From Pseudomonadota bacterium (GTDB taxonomy: Bacteria; Pseudomonadota; Gammaproteobacteria; Burkholderiales; SG8-39): a DNA stretch of 64,000 nt. Below, one piece after another: positions 45,033-54,517 of the stretch. Under the pieces are notes generated by a model. That model was not told where the DNA came from and made no database searches. It worked only from the letters and a program-made list of their open reading frames with translations. The position numbers and the translations under genes were made by a program. The stretch's first letter is position 1, and the number at the start of each line of letters is the position of its first letter. Where the stretch lies: contig CANGMI010000004.1 in NCBI GenBank assembly GCA_947455195.1, forward strand, positions 186,001 to 250,000, in the 5' to 3' direction.

Positions 45033-45345
45033 GAATCAGGATCGCCCGATCGACGGACAGGTGACTAAGCCGACATTCCGGAAGCCACGGTGGAAGAGAC
45101 GCGCGAACCGCCGAGTCCTACCATCCGGAATCAGAGTGGCGCAAATTGAATTTTGATAATTATTGTTGCAGAAGAACAAGAAGTCAGGCTCGATACCAGT
45201 CGGCACGCGTCCATCACCGACCACGCCTCTCCACGCGAATATCGTCAGCGTATCATGGGCCGATGGACAATCCGCAATGGGGATGCTGCCGCCCTGAGAG
45301 CCGCACAGCCCCCTGCCTAGACGCGCCCCCCGATCACTTCAACCA
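45033..45345. other. AT-rich divergent intergenic region
   Basis: A 313-base gap between the divergent GT4 and GDP-mannose dehydratase genes. A 50-base stretch around 45140-45185 is strongly AT-rich and unlike the flanking DNA. It must hold the promoters for both genes, but I cannot assign clear -35/-10 pairs. No convincing open frame is seen. Confidence 0.5.
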
Positions 45346-46431
45346 ATGAGCAAAGTTGCACTCGTAACCGGCATTACCGGGCAGGACGGATCTTATCTGG
45401 CCGAATTGCTCCTCGAGAAAGGCTATACGGTCCACGGACTGAAGCGTCGCCCATCGCTTTCCGATACCACACGCATTGACCATCTGTATCAGGATCCTCA
45501 TGAAAGCGGATCGAGACTCGTGCTCCACCACGGGGACATGACGGATTCGCCGAGCCTCATGAGAATCATTCGGAACGTGCAACCCGACGAGATCTACAAT
45601 CTCGCTGCCCAGTCGCATGTGGCCGTTTCGTTTGAAGAACCGGAATACACGGCAGACACCGACGCCCTCGGCCCGCTGCGCATCCTCGAGGCAATCCGGA
45701 TACTGCAACTGCAGGGAAAGACGCGATTCTATCAGGCCTCAACCTCCGAACTCTACGGACTGGCCCGGGAAACGCCGCAAAGAGAAACAACGCCTTTCTA
45801 TCCGCGATCGCCCTATGCCGTGGCAAAACTCTACGCGTACTGGATCACGATAAATTATCGCGAGGCCCACGGCATCTACGCCTGCAACGGGATAGCTTTC
45901 AATCACGAAAGTCCGGTTCGCGGCGAAACATTTGTCACCCGAAAGATCACACGCGCTCTCGCCCGCATCAAGATGGGGATGCAGGACTGCCTTTTCCTTG
46001 GCAATCTCGATGCGAAGCGCGATTGGGGACACGCCCGGGATTACATGGAAATGACCTGGCTGATGTTGCAGCAGGACGTTGCAGAAGACTTCGTCATAGC
46101 GACCGGCACGCAGCACAGTGTGCGGGATTTTGTCGACATGGCAGCCGCACACATCGGCCTTTCCATCCGATGGTCGGGACGCGGAATCGACGCAAAGGGG
46201 TTCGACGAAAATGGCCGATGCATGATCGCGGTCGACCCGCGCTACTTCCGACCGACGGAAGTGGAGTCACTGATCGGTGATCCTGGCAAAGCGAAGAAAA
46301 AACTGGGCTGGACGCCAAGAACCAGCTTTCGCGAACTGGTCGGCGAAATGATGAGCGAAGACCTTGAAGCTGCCCGGCGAGACGCGATCCTTGCGCACCA
46401 CGGCTTCAGCGCTCCCGATCGGCACGCGTAA
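45346..46431 (+). CDS. gmd: GDP-mannose 4,6-dehydratase
   Basis: A 361-residue short-chain dehydrogenase that converts GDP-mannose to GDP-4-keto-6-deoxymannose, the precursor of GDP-fucose, GDP-rhamnose or GDP-perosamine. The nucleotide-binding loop is [13 protein letters not shown] (8-20); the catalytic set is Thr133 and Glu135 in ASTSELYG, Tyr157 and Lys161 in [23 protein letters not shown] and [16 protein letters not shown] are diagnostic of this enzyme. No fucose synthetase or perosamine transaminase is in the window, so the end product is unclear. The last 26 bases overlap the convergent sensor gene. Confidence 0.95.
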   Translation: MSKVALVTGITGQDGSYLAELLLEKGYTVHGLKRRPSLSDTTRIDHLYQDPHESGSRLVLHHGDMTDSPSLMRIIRNVQPDEIYNLAAQSHVAVSFEEPEYTADTDALGPLRILEAIRILQLQGKTRFYQASTSELYGLARETPQRETTPFYPRSPYAVAKLYAYWITINYREAHGIYACNGIAFNHESPVRGETFVTRKITRALARIKMGMQDCLFLGNLDAKRDWGHARDYMEMTWLMLQQDVAEDFVIATGTQHSVRDFVDMAAAHIGLSIRWSGRGIDAKGFDENGRCMIAVDPRYFRPTEVESLIGDPGKAKKKLGWTPRTSFRELVGEMMSEDLEAARRDAILAHHGFSAPDRHA

Positions 46432-47482
46432 TGTCGTCGACGCCGTCCGGAAACAAGGCCGCCATCTCGCCACTGGTAAGGCGTTGCCGCGCGGCTCGTT
46501 CGTCCCTTTCGGCCTGCTGCGCCCTCGCGCGCTCATCGCGCATCCGCGCCACGCGACGCACGATCAGCATCCGCGTGAACATGAAGAGCACGACGCTCAG
46601 CAGCAGAGCCAGCACCAGCACGATGTCGCGCTGACGATTGAACGAGCGCAGTCCTGACGAGAGCTCCCAACTCACGAAGACGGTGAGCGGATAGCCCGGC
46701 ACCCGCTGAAACGTCACGATGCTGTCACGACGGTCGACAAGGGTCGTGCGCCGGCTCTCGCCAGCGTCGGGCCCCGCCGAACCGAGTCCGGGCGTTGTGG
46801 CAGGATCCAGCACCGGCGCCGCGCCATGATCGAAATTGCCCGATCGGGCGAGGAAGTGACCATCACTGCGCACCAGCGAAATGTGTACGTCATCGCGACG
46901 AGCGATGGTGTCATAGACCCGCTCGAGCGCCGGTGGCGGCACCGACAGGGTCATCACATGTTGAAGACGGCCCTCGCCATCACGAATGGCCCGCGTGAAC
47001 TGGATGGTCCATTGATGCGATGTGCGGCCAAGTACCGGCACCCCGACGAACAGGTCGTCGGTCTGGCGTGTCTTGTGGATCTGGAAGTGCTCGCGATCCG
47101 AGAGGCCGACCTCCCCCGGCCGCAACTGCCCGGTGGTGCTGTTCCAGATCACCCAGCCGTTCACGTCAGTGACCGCAACCTGCAGGATCGACTGGCTGGC
47201 GAGCAGGACTTTCTGCCGGTCGACTTCAGCGGAGAAATGGCCTGGGTTGTCACGCCAGACATCGCGCAATCGCAGCGCGGCCAGATCGATCGCTCGTACC
47301 TGCGAACCCACGTGCTCAACGAGAATCTGGGCAAGCGCGCGGTGGTTGGCATTCGCCTCATCGATCGTGCTCTGGTACAGGCTGCGCAACCCGATCAGGA
47401 CAATGCCCCAGAGCGTCACCACGATCACGACGAAGCCAATGACACAGGCGCGTCGAAACCGCGACAGCGACTCGCCGCTCAT
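46406..47482 (-). CDS. Cache-domain membrane sensor protein without output domain
   Basis: A 358-residue membrane protein. A first helix (about 11-33) is followed by a periplasmic part of about 240 residues with dCache features ([39 protein letters not shown] and [18 protein letters not shown]), then a second helix (about 285-308) and a short charged helical tail. Such sensors usually continue into GGDEF, HAMP or kinase domains; none is present here. The start at 47482 avoids overlap with the RND gene; a longer frame from 47548 is possible. It lies 22 bases after the RND pump gene in the same direction and may sense a ligand of the efflux system. Confidence 0.7.
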   Translation of the reverse strand: MSGESLSRFRRACVIGFVVIVVTLWGIVLIGLRSLYQSTIDEANANHRALAQILVEHVGSQVRAIDLAALRLRDVWRDNPGHFSAEVDRQKVLLASQSILQVAVTDVNGWVIWNSTTGQLRPGEVGLSDREHFQIHKTRQTDDLFVGVPVLGRTSHQWTIQFTRAIRDGEGRLQHVMTLSVPPPALERVYDTIARRDDVHISLVRSDGHFLARSGNFDHGAAPVLDPATTPGLGSAGPDAGESRRTTLVDRRDSIVTFQRVPGYPLTVFVSWELSSGLRSFNRQRDIVLVLALLLSVVLFMFTRMLIVRRVARMRDERARAQQAERDERAARQRLTSGEMAALFPDGVDDITRADRER

Positions 47483-47504
47483 GCGGGTCCGGAGCGTGCC
47501 GCTC

Positions 47505-50500
47505 TCAAGGCTGAACGGGTCGCCCCGCCTGGTCACGGCGCCCGACAACCGGCAGATACAGCAGCGGCAACAGCAACAGCGTGAAGATCGTGGCCGTCAC
47601 GATGCCACCCACGATCACCAGCGCAAACGGTCGCTGCGTCTCCGAACCGATACCGTGCGACAAGGCTGCTGGCAGCAGACCCAGGCCGGCCATCAGCGCC
47701 GTCATCAGGATGGGGCGCAGCCGATCGACGGCCCCATGAATCACTGCATCAGCCACCGCGGTCCCGCCACGAACCAGGTCGGTGATGTGCTCGACCATGA
47801 TCACTCCGTTCTGCACCGAGATGCCGGCAACCGCAATGAACCCGACCGCGGCCGATATCGACAGGTGGAAGCCGGCCAAGCCCAGCGCCGCAATGCCGCC
47901 GATGAGGGTAAAGGGCACCATCGCGAGCACCAGCAGGGCCTTGCGAATCGACTTGAAGGCCCAGAACAGCAGCGAGAAGATCAGCAAGCCGCTGATCGGA
48001 ACGATGATCTGCAATCGCTTGGCCGCCCGCTGCTGGTTCTCGAACTGTCCACCCCAGGTGATGCGATAACCGGGGGGTACCTTGACCTGCGCGGCCACCT
48101 TCTTCTGCGCCTCGGCGACGAAAGAACCCTGATCGCGACCGAGCAGATTCGCCTTCACCGCCACGTTGCGCCCGCCCCCTTCGCGGCTCACGCGCGCTGC
48201 CCCCTGACGCACTTCGATGGTAGCCACATCCCCGATCGCTACCGAGCCAGCACCATTCGGAAGCGCGATCTGAATGGCCCCTATGTCATCGACCGAGTCG
48301 CGATAGCGCTGTGCCATGCGAACGACAATATCGAAGCGACGATCGCCATCGTAGAACACGTTGACCGGCATGCCCGCGAGTGCCGCCTGGACCACGAGAT
48401 TAGCGTCAGCCATGCTGATGCCAAATCGTGCGAGGCGCAGGCGATCGAACTGGATGTTGAGTTCGGTCTGCCCACCCACCTTGATGGCGGCCACGTCTGC
48501 AGCGCCCCGTATCCTCGAGAGAATGGTGGCAATCTGCTCGGCCTTGTCTTCGAGAATCTCCAGATCCGGACCGAAGACCTTGACCGCGATTTCGCCCTTC
48601 ACCCCAGACATCGCCTCCTCGACGTTGTCCTGGATCACCTGCGAGAAGTTCGTGGGCACCCCGGGCAGTTTGCGGATCTTGGCCGACATGTCGGCAATGA
48701 GGGCTTCCTTTGAGGGAAAGTGCCAGGTCTCGCGGGGCTTCAGGTCGGCCAACACCTCGAGATTGTTCGAGCCTTTCGGGTCGGTTCCGTCATCGGGGCG
48801 GCCAACCTGCGTGACGATGTTGCCCACCTCGGGGTAGCTGCGCAGGATGCGCCGCACCTCGCGCTCGACCGACTTGGTTTCACCCAGCGCTGAGGACGGT
48901 GCCAGCGCAATGGTGAGCCAGATATTGCCCTCGTCCAGTTTGGGAAGAAACTCGCTGCCCAGCAGCGGGGCCCCGACGGCGGCAACGCCGAAGATGCCGC
49001 AGGAGGCCAGGGTGATCAGCCGGCGCCTCGGGTTGGCGGCAAGGAGCAGGCGACGATAGCGCTCCTGGAGCGTGTGCATCCAGCGGCTTTCCTTCTCGGC
49101 AAAGTCGCCGCGAACCGCGTAGGACAGCAGGGCCGGCACCAGGGTCAGCGTGAGTGCGATTGCGCCAACGAGCGCAAACGACAGCGTGAAGGCGACCGGC
49201 GAGAAGATCTTGCCCTCAACCCGCTGAAACGTGAAGATCGGCAGGAAGGCAAGGATGATGATGGCCTTCGAAAAGAGGATAGGCTTGCCCAGATCGACGA
49301 CGGTGCTCCGGATCGTATCGAGTCGCCACTGGTAATCCCGGGGCGCACCGTTCTGGTCGGCCAGACCGATGGCGAATCGCACCATCAGGGCTTCAACGAG
49401 CACCACCGCACTGTCGACGATGATGCCGAAGTCGACGGCGCCCAGCGATATCAGGTTGGCCGAGATGCCGCGAAGATCAATCACGGTGAAGGCGGCCAGC
49501 ATCGCCAGAGGAATGACGGCAGCCACGATGAGCGCTGCTTTCCAGTTGCGCAGAAACACCATCAGAATCGCGATGACGAGCAGCGCACCCATGGCGAGGT
49601 TCTCGCCCACCGTCTCGACCGTGTGGGCGATGAGATCGGTGCGCTGGTAGAAGGGAACAATGCGCATCCCTTCGGGGAGCTTGCCCTGAACCTCCTGCAC
49701 CTTTTCTCGCAGCGCCTCGACAACCTTGGCGGCGTTCTGCCCCTTGATCATCACCACGATGCCCTCGACGATCGTGTCGCGCTCGTTGTAACCGACGATA
49801 CCCGATCGCTGCCGCGGTCCGATGACGATTTCCTCGGCCACATCGGAGACGAGCACCGGCCGACCGCCCGGGTGGGTCGTGATGGCAATTCGCCCGATGT
49901 CATCCAGGGTGCGCACGATGCCGAGCCCCCGCACAACCAGCGCCTGTTCACCACGCGCCATCAGACCGCCGCCGGCATTGGCGCTGTTGCTGCTGACCGC
50001 CGCCGTGACCTGGTCGATGGTGATCGAGTGCTTTCGCAACAGGTAGGGATTGAGCCGGATCTGATACTCCTTGATCGCCCCCCCGAAGCTGACCACGTCC
50101 GCGATGCCCGGCACCATCCGCAGCGCAGGCCTGATCAGCCAGTCCTGAATCGTGCGAACTTCGAAATCGGGCATGTCGGCGGGCGCTTCGATCATGTATC
50201 GATAAACTTCGCCCACTGCTGTCGTCAGCGGGGCCAGCGACGGTTGCGCGCCGGCGGGCAAAACGACGTTCTGCAACTTCTCGAGCACCTGCTGGCGCAC
50301 GAAGTAGTCATCGGTACCATCGGAGAAAGTCAGGGTCACCACAGAAAGCCCGGTGATCGAAACCGAGCGCAGCTGGGTCATCCGTGGCACACCGGCCATC
50401 TCGCGCTCGATCGGCAAGGTGATCGCGCGCTCGACTTCCTCGGGCGCCTGCCCCAGATACTGCGTGACCACCTGAACCTGCACGTCCTGGACGTCGGGAA

Positions 50501-50615
50501 AGGCTTCGATCGGCACGTTGAGCGCCGAGCGCACGCCAAAGGCGGCCAGGGCAACAACGATCACCAGCACGAAGACGCGTTGGCCAAGAGAGAAACTGAC
50601 GAGCCGCTCGAGCAT
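47505..50615 (-). CDS. RND efflux pump inner-membrane subunit (CzcA/CusA family)
   Basis: A 1036-residue RND pump, about the normal length, with the twelve-helix layout and large periplasmic loops. It opens MLERLVSFSLGQRVFVLV and includes PIEAFPDVQDVQVQV and the helix-4 motif GAVDFGIIVDSAVVLVEAL. That motif is close to the heavy-metal RND consensus DFG(x3)DGA(x4)EN but has Ser for Gly and Ala for Asn, so the exported metal is uncertain. It forms a tripartite complex with the adjacent membrane-fusion and outer-membrane proteins, and its gene is 13 bases after the fusion protein gene. Confidence 0.9.
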   Translation of the reverse strand: MLERLVSFSLGQRVFVLVIVVALAAFGVRSALNVPIEAFPDVQDVQVQVVTQYLGQAPEEVERAITLPIEREMAGVPRMTQLRSVSITGLSVVTLTFSDGTDDYFVRQQVLEKLQNVVLPAGAQPSLAPLTTAVGEVYRYMIEAPADMPDFEVRTIQDWLIRPALRMVPGIADVVSFGGAIKEYQIRLNPYLLRKHSITIDQVTAAVSSNSANAGGGLMARGEQALVVRGLGIVRTLDDIGRIAITTHPGGRPVLVSDVAEEIVIGPRQRSGIVGYNERDTIVEGIVVMIKGQNAAKVVEALREKVQEVQGKLPEGMRIVPFYQRTDLIAHTVETVGENLAMGALLVIAILMVFLRNWKAALIVAAVIPLAMLAAFTVIDLRGISANLISLGAVDFGIIVDSAVVLVEALMVRFAIGLADQNGAPRDYQWRLDTIRSTVVDLGKPILFSKAIIILAFLPIFTFQRVEGKIFSPVAFTLSFALVGAIALTLTLVPALLSYAVRGDFAEKESRWMHTLQERYRRLLLAANPRRRLITLASCGIFGVAAVGAPLLGSEFLPKLDEGNIWLTIALAPSSALGETKSVEREVRRILRSYPEVGNIVTQVGRPDDGTDPKGSNNLEVLADLKPRETWHFPSKEALIADMSAKIRKLPGVPTNFSQVIQDNVEEAMSGVKGEIAVKVFGPDLEILEDKAEQIATILSRIRGAADVAAIKVGGQTELNIQFDRLRLARFGISMADANLVVQAALAGMPVNVFYDGDRRFDIVVRMAQRYRDSVDDIGAIQIALPNGAGSVAIGDVATIEVRQGAARVSREGGGRNVAVKANLLGRDQGSFVAEAQKKVAAQVKVPPGYRITWGGQFENQQRAAKRLQIIVPISGLLIFSLLFWAFKSIRKALLVLAMVPFTLIGGIAALGLAGFHLSISAAVGFIAVAGISVQNGVIMVEHITDLVRGGTAVADAVIHGAVDRLRPILMTALMAGLGLLPAALSHGIGSETQRPFALVIVGGIVTATIFTLLLLPLLYLPVVGRRDQAGRPVQP

Positions 50616-50628
50616 TACGCAGTGCCCC

Positions 50629-51783
50629 TCAACGGGATTCGAGCAGTTCGGAGTTCAGGAGAAGCGCGCCGGCGACCACGATCCGCTCGCCCGCGCTCAC
50701 CTCGCCGCCCAGGTAGGCGAAGTCACGGTCCTGAAGCCGCAACGAAACGCGCCGCCGCTCGAACACGCCGGTCGCCACCTCGACGAAGACCTGCGTGTAG
50801 ATCCCTTGGGTGATGATCGCGGAATTGGGCACGCGCACAGCCTGATCGTTGGCGTCACCGAGCAGCGTCACGCGGGCAAACATCTCCGGCTTCAGGCGGT
50901 CGCCCCGGTTTTCAATCGAGCAGCGAACCTGAATGCGCCGGGTGACCGGATCGACCACCTCGCCGACACGCTCGATGCGGGCATCCCAGGTCTCGTTGGG
51001 CCAGGCATCGGTTTCAACCAGCGCGAGCTTGCCGGGGCGCACCTTGGCAAGATCACGCTCGGGCAGATCGATCAGCACCCAAAGTCGCGACGAGTCGGTG
51101 AGAATGTACAACGGACCGGCCAGGTCCGGGCGCACTTCCATCGCCGGATTGGCCTGCCGCTCGGTGATGACCCCATCGAGTGGCGCACGCAACGGGTAAC
51201 CCTCCAAGGGGTTGACGGCACCGGGTGCGAGATTGCGAAGACGCAGGCTTGCGCGACGCAGTTCACTCTCGGCCTGCTCGAACTCGGACTGCGCGAGTTC
51301 GAGATCCTTGCGCGGCAGGACGCCACCCTCGAGCAGGAGTCGCGCGCGCTCGAGCGCCAGCCGCTTGCGCCCCTCGTCAGAGCGCGCCTTCTCCACATCA
51401 GCCGATGCGGCATGAAGTTCGGGCGCATCGATCAGCGCAAGGACGGTGCCTCGCTTGACCCGATCACCCGGCAGGCCCTTGAGGGAGACGATGCGGCCTG
51501 CGATCGGTGAACTGATGCGTGCCGTGCGATTCTCATCGTAGGCAATCCGCGCGTTTACCGGTTCACCGAGAGGCAGCGTGGTGGCATTGACGACAATCGT
51601 GCGAATCGAAGACAACTGAGGGGCGTCTGCGGGGTAACGCAGCCGATTGGGCTCCGATGCAGGGTCGGCGGGCGCAGCGGCCTCAGCCACCTCCAGCTTC
51701 GAATAGCGCTGATAGAGAACCGTCGCTGCCCCTGCGAGTCCGATCATCACGAGGGCCGCCAAGATGTAACGCATGTAACCCAC
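50629..51783 (-). CDS. RND membrane fusion protein (CzcB/CusB family)
   Basis: A 384-residue periplasmic adaptor. One N-terminal helix (about 5-25) anchors it; the lipoyl-like halves are ISSPIAGRIVSLKGLPGDRVKRGTVL and YPLRAPLDGVITE, separated by a long alpha-hairpin (about 118-190), and the beta-barrel and membrane-proximal domains follow. No His- or Met-rich metal-binding extension is seen. It links the pump to the outer-membrane channel. Start codon uncertain: 51783 or the ATG three codons later. Confidence 0.88.
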   Translation of the reverse strand: MGYMRYILAALVMIGLAGAATVLYQRYSKLEVAEAAAPADPASEPNRLRYPADAPQLSSIRTIVVNATTLPLGEPVNARIAYDENRTARISSPIAGRIVSLKGLPGDRVKRGTVLALIDAPELHAASADVEKARSDEGRKRLALERARLLLEGGVLPRKDLELAQSEFEQAESELRRASLRLRNLAPGAVNPLEGYPLRAPLDGVITERQANPAMEVRPDLAGPLYILTDSSRLWVLIDLPERDLAKVRPGKLALVETDAWPNETWDARIERVGEVVDPVTRRIQVRCSIENRGDRLKPEMFARVTLLGDANDQAVRVPNSAIITQGIYTQVFVEVATGVFERRRVSLRLQDRDFAYLGGEVSAGERIVVAGALLLNSELLESR

Positions 51784-51818
51784 TCCATTCAGTTGGTCGC
51801 CCCGTCTCGGGGTGCCAA

Positions 51819-53219
51819 TCAGTCCGTGGTACCCGCTGCCTCGACGCTTGCGCGCCAGTTCACAAGCGCTCTGGCATGCTCGGCCCTGGCCTGCAAGGCG
51901 TCGGCCTCGGTGGCTCGCAGGACACGCCGCGCATCGAGCAGATCCATCAAACCGATCGCCCCGTTCCGGTACGCAAACTCGGCATATCCCGCGCTTCGAC
52001 GCGCCTCGACCAGCAGGCGCTGATCGAACCGCCGCAAGCGCTCGGCCGCCGACTGGACATCGGCCCGGACGCGCTCCATGTCCGTCAAGGCGAGCGCTCT
52101 CGTCCTGGCGAGTGCTTCCTGGGCCGCATCGAGGTCGGACTCGGCCCGAGCCAGTTCACCTTCATAGCCATACCAGGCAAAGATCGGCACCGACACGGAA
52201 AATCCGAAACTGTTGCCGCTGCCAGACGGGTTGGTCGCGGAGGCCGGATAATGGTCGTAGCTCGCCCCCACCGAGATGTCGCGGGTTCGCAGGCGCCGGG
52301 CGAGTTCGCGGGCACTGCGGGAGGCTTCGACGCGCACCCGTGCCGCGCGCACGTCGGCCCGCTGCTCCACCAGGGTATCGATCGCGCCTGTCTCGACCGG
52401 CATCAACTCGGGCCACGGGTCACCTGCCTGCAAACGGGCAGCCTCACTCTCGCGTCCGATCGAGGAGGCAAGCGCGATTCGGGCCCGATGGCGCTCGGAC
52501 TGAGCCTGGCTCAGATCGTTGTGCGAGCGCAATGCGTCGACCTCGAGGCGCGCGATATCGGCCTGTGCGATGTCACCGGCACGCTGGCGGGCCTGCGCGG
52601 CCTGCAGCGTCTTTTCGGCCAGATCGAGCAGGCTCTCCATGAGGCTCACCCGCTCCTGCGCGAGCAGCAGATCAAAGTAGGCGGCTCGCATCTGGACGCG
52701 CTGCTGGCGCACCACATCGACGACGTCGACACCGGACGCGTCCCGCAGGCTGCTCGCAACCTGGATACGCAGATCGCGTTTGCCGCCCCGCTCGATCGGC
52801 TGATCGAGCCGCACTGCCGAATCGATGGTGCGGTCGCGCAGGGTTCCCGATCCGAGCCCCGCTGCCGGATTGATCGACCCGATGCCCACCGTCAGGATCG
52901 GATTCGGACGCGCACCGGCGCTGATGACATCGGCACCCGCGGCCTCCCGGATGCGCCGCGCAGCCTTCACTTCACGGTTGTTCTCGAGAAGCAGGCGATC
53001 AGCTTCCGTGAGGCTGAGTATCCAACCCGGCTCTCGTGCGCCTGATTCACCCGCCGGCGCCAGTACCTGCGCCAGAACCGGGCTGACGCCAAGGATCGTG
53101 AAAACAATGAGTCCCGACAGTATCTTCAAAGGGCCGTCTTCCAGGGTCACGATCGATACGGTGCCGCGGCACGCCACACTGCCGGCCGGAGTGTACTGGA
53201 GGCGCGCCCCGACTACCAT
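51819..53219 (-). CDS. Outer-membrane efflux protein (CzcC/TolC family)
   Basis: A protein of up to 466 residues. LTEADRLLLENNREVKAARR starts the first of two long alpha-helical TolC-like repeats; PNPILTVGIGS and ISVGASYDHYP are typical beta-barrel strands. The signal sequence core is LKILSGLIVFTILGVSPVLAQ. The listed start at 53219 puts 31 residues before it, which is unusually long; a TTG or GTG nearer the signal (about 53129 or 53160) may be the real start. It is the first gene of the efflux operon with adaptor and pump downstream. Confidence 0.85.
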   Translation of the reverse strand: MVVGARLQYTPAGSVACRGTVSIVTLEDGPLKILSGLIVFTILGVSPVLAQVLAPAGESGAREPGWILSLTEADRLLLENNREVKAARRIREAAGADVISAGARPNPILTVGIGSINPAAGLGSGTLRDRTIDSAVRLDQPIERGGKRDLRIQVASSLRDASGVDVVDVVRQQRVQMRAAYFDLLLAQERVSLMESLLDLAEKTLQAAQARQRAGDIAQADIARLEVDALRSHNDLSQAQSERHRARIALASSIGRESEAARLQAGDPWPELMPVETGAIDTLVEQRADVRAARVRVEASRSARELARRLRTRDISVGASYDHYPASATNPSGSGNSFGFSVSVPIFAWYGYEGELARAESDLDAAQEALARTRALALTDMERVRADVQSAAERLRRFDQRLLVEARRSAGYAEFAYRNGAIGLMDLLDARRVLRATEADALQARAEHARALVNWRASVEAAGTTD

Positions 53220-53247
53220 CGCCCGCCAACATTGCCCGAGAGGCCGC

Positions 53248-53303
53248 TTACGTGTTGTTGCAGGGCTCGAGGACGCCCCCGGTGCCGGCAGCGTCCTTGG
53301 CCC
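53248..53303. repeat. 56-base palindromic repeat, copy A
   Basis: This stretch is 50/56 identical to 61064-61119. It contains a hairpin at 53269-53298 with a 2x2 internal mismatch and one G-T pair. It lies 37 bases after the stop of the minus-strand Bug gene at 53340, in the gap before the efflux operon. Confidence 0.75.
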
Positions 53304-53339
53304 CGGTAGCAGTCGTTGCGAGCAGCCCCTTGTCGGCGC

Positions 53340-54332
53340 CTACTGAGGGACGAATCCGGTGTCCTTCACGAACTTCTGATAGAAATCGGCTTCCTTGCGG
53401 ATGAAGGCTGCGAACTCAGCTGGAGATCCCCCCACCGCGATCAGGCTGATGTCGGCGATCTGCTTCTGCAGTTCGCCGGCAGCGAGTGCCTTTCGAACCT
53501 CATCGTTCACCCGCTGGATGACGGCAGGCGGCGTGCCGGCAGGCGCTGCCAGACCGACCCAGCCCACATACTGGTAACCAGGCACCCCCGATTCGGCAAT
53601 GGTCGGCAGCGCAGGCAACGTCGCAATCCGCTTGTCGCTGGTCACGGCCAGCGGCACGAGTTTGCCACTCTGCGCATAGGGTACTGCCGTCGGCGAGGTC
53701 TCGAACATGAGGTCGATCTGCCCGCCCAGCAGGTCGGACAGCGCCGGTGCCCCGCCCTTGTACGCCACGTTGAGCATGTCGGTGCCGGTCAGTTGCATGA
53801 ACATGCGTGCCGCCACATCCTGCGGGCCACCGACACCGGAAGTACCGAAACTCAACTTGCCCGGGTTGGCCCTGGCATGCGCGATCAGGTCTGCGATGGT
53901 CTTGAAGGGCCACTTCGGGTTGACGATCACGACATTGGGCTGATCGGCGATGCGAATCACCGGCGCCAGATCCTTCAACGGGTCGAAAGGCAACTTCTCG
54001 AACATGTAGGCGTTGGAGGCGAGCCCCGCGTGCGCAACGAGCAAGGTATGCCCATCCCTGGGGGCCTTGGCGACGAAATCCATGCCGATGTTGCCACTGG
54101 CCCCCGGATGATTGTCGACGATCACCGACTGCCCCAGGCTCGCCGAGAGTTTCGGGGCAAGAAGCCTGCCCACCATGTCGATGCTGCCACCGGCCGGGAA
54201 CGGCACGACCAGACGAACCGGCTTCACCGGGTAGTTGGTCTGCGCCCGGGAGACGGACGGACCCAGGACGAGGAGCGAAACGACGATCGAAGCGATGACA
54301 AACGGCGACTTGTTCACGGTACCTCCGGACAT
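53340..54332 (-). CDS. Bug/TctC family periplasmic solute-binding protein
   Basis: A 330-residue TTT receptor with a signal peptide (cleavage after VSRA, about 30). VVPFPAGGSIDMVGR, VDNHPGASGNIGMDFVA, APRDGHTLLVA and NVAYKGGAPALSDLLGG give the family pattern. It stands alone between the efflux operon and the sugar operon with no transporter genes near. A copy of the palindromic repeat follows its stop. The ligand is unknown. Confidence 0.88.
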   Translation of the reverse strand: MSGGTVNKSPFVIASIVVSLLVLGPSVSRAQTNYPVKPVRLVVPFPAGGSIDMVGRLLAPKLSASLGQSVIVDNHPGASGNIGMDFVAKAPRDGHTLLVAHAGLASNAYMFEKLPFDPLKDLAPVIRIADQPNVVIVNPKWPFKTIADLIAHARANPGKLSFGTSGVGGPQDVAARMFMQLTGTDMLNVAYKGGAPALSDLLGGQIDLMFETSPTAVPYAQSGKLVPLAVTSDKRIATLPALPTIAESGVPGYQYVGWVGLAAPAGTPPAVIQRVNDEVRKALAAGELQKQIADISLIAVGGSPAEFAAFIRKEADFYQKFVKDTGFVPQ

Positions 54333-54392
54333 CGGGAATTGAACGGACTGCAGAATGCGCCCCGCGCCCCCACCGCCCGCGTGGCCCTTCGG

Positions 54393-54410
54393 GACCGGCG
54401 GAGCCCGGTC
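54393..54410. terminator. Short hairpin between sugar operon end and Bug gene
   Basis: Six-base arms GACCGG (54393-54398) and CCGGTC (54405-54410) with a six-base loop lie in the 185-base gap after the last gene of the sugar operon. It is short and has no T run, so its role is tentative. Confidence 0.3.
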
Positions 54411-54517
54411 ACGGAAAGTGGCACAAAGCCATTCTGCAAGGCGGAGCGAAGTGAAACGCTAGCACATTGCGCGCCCACCCTGGATTCAGGGAATCGGCCG
54501 CCTGCACATCATGGTGC

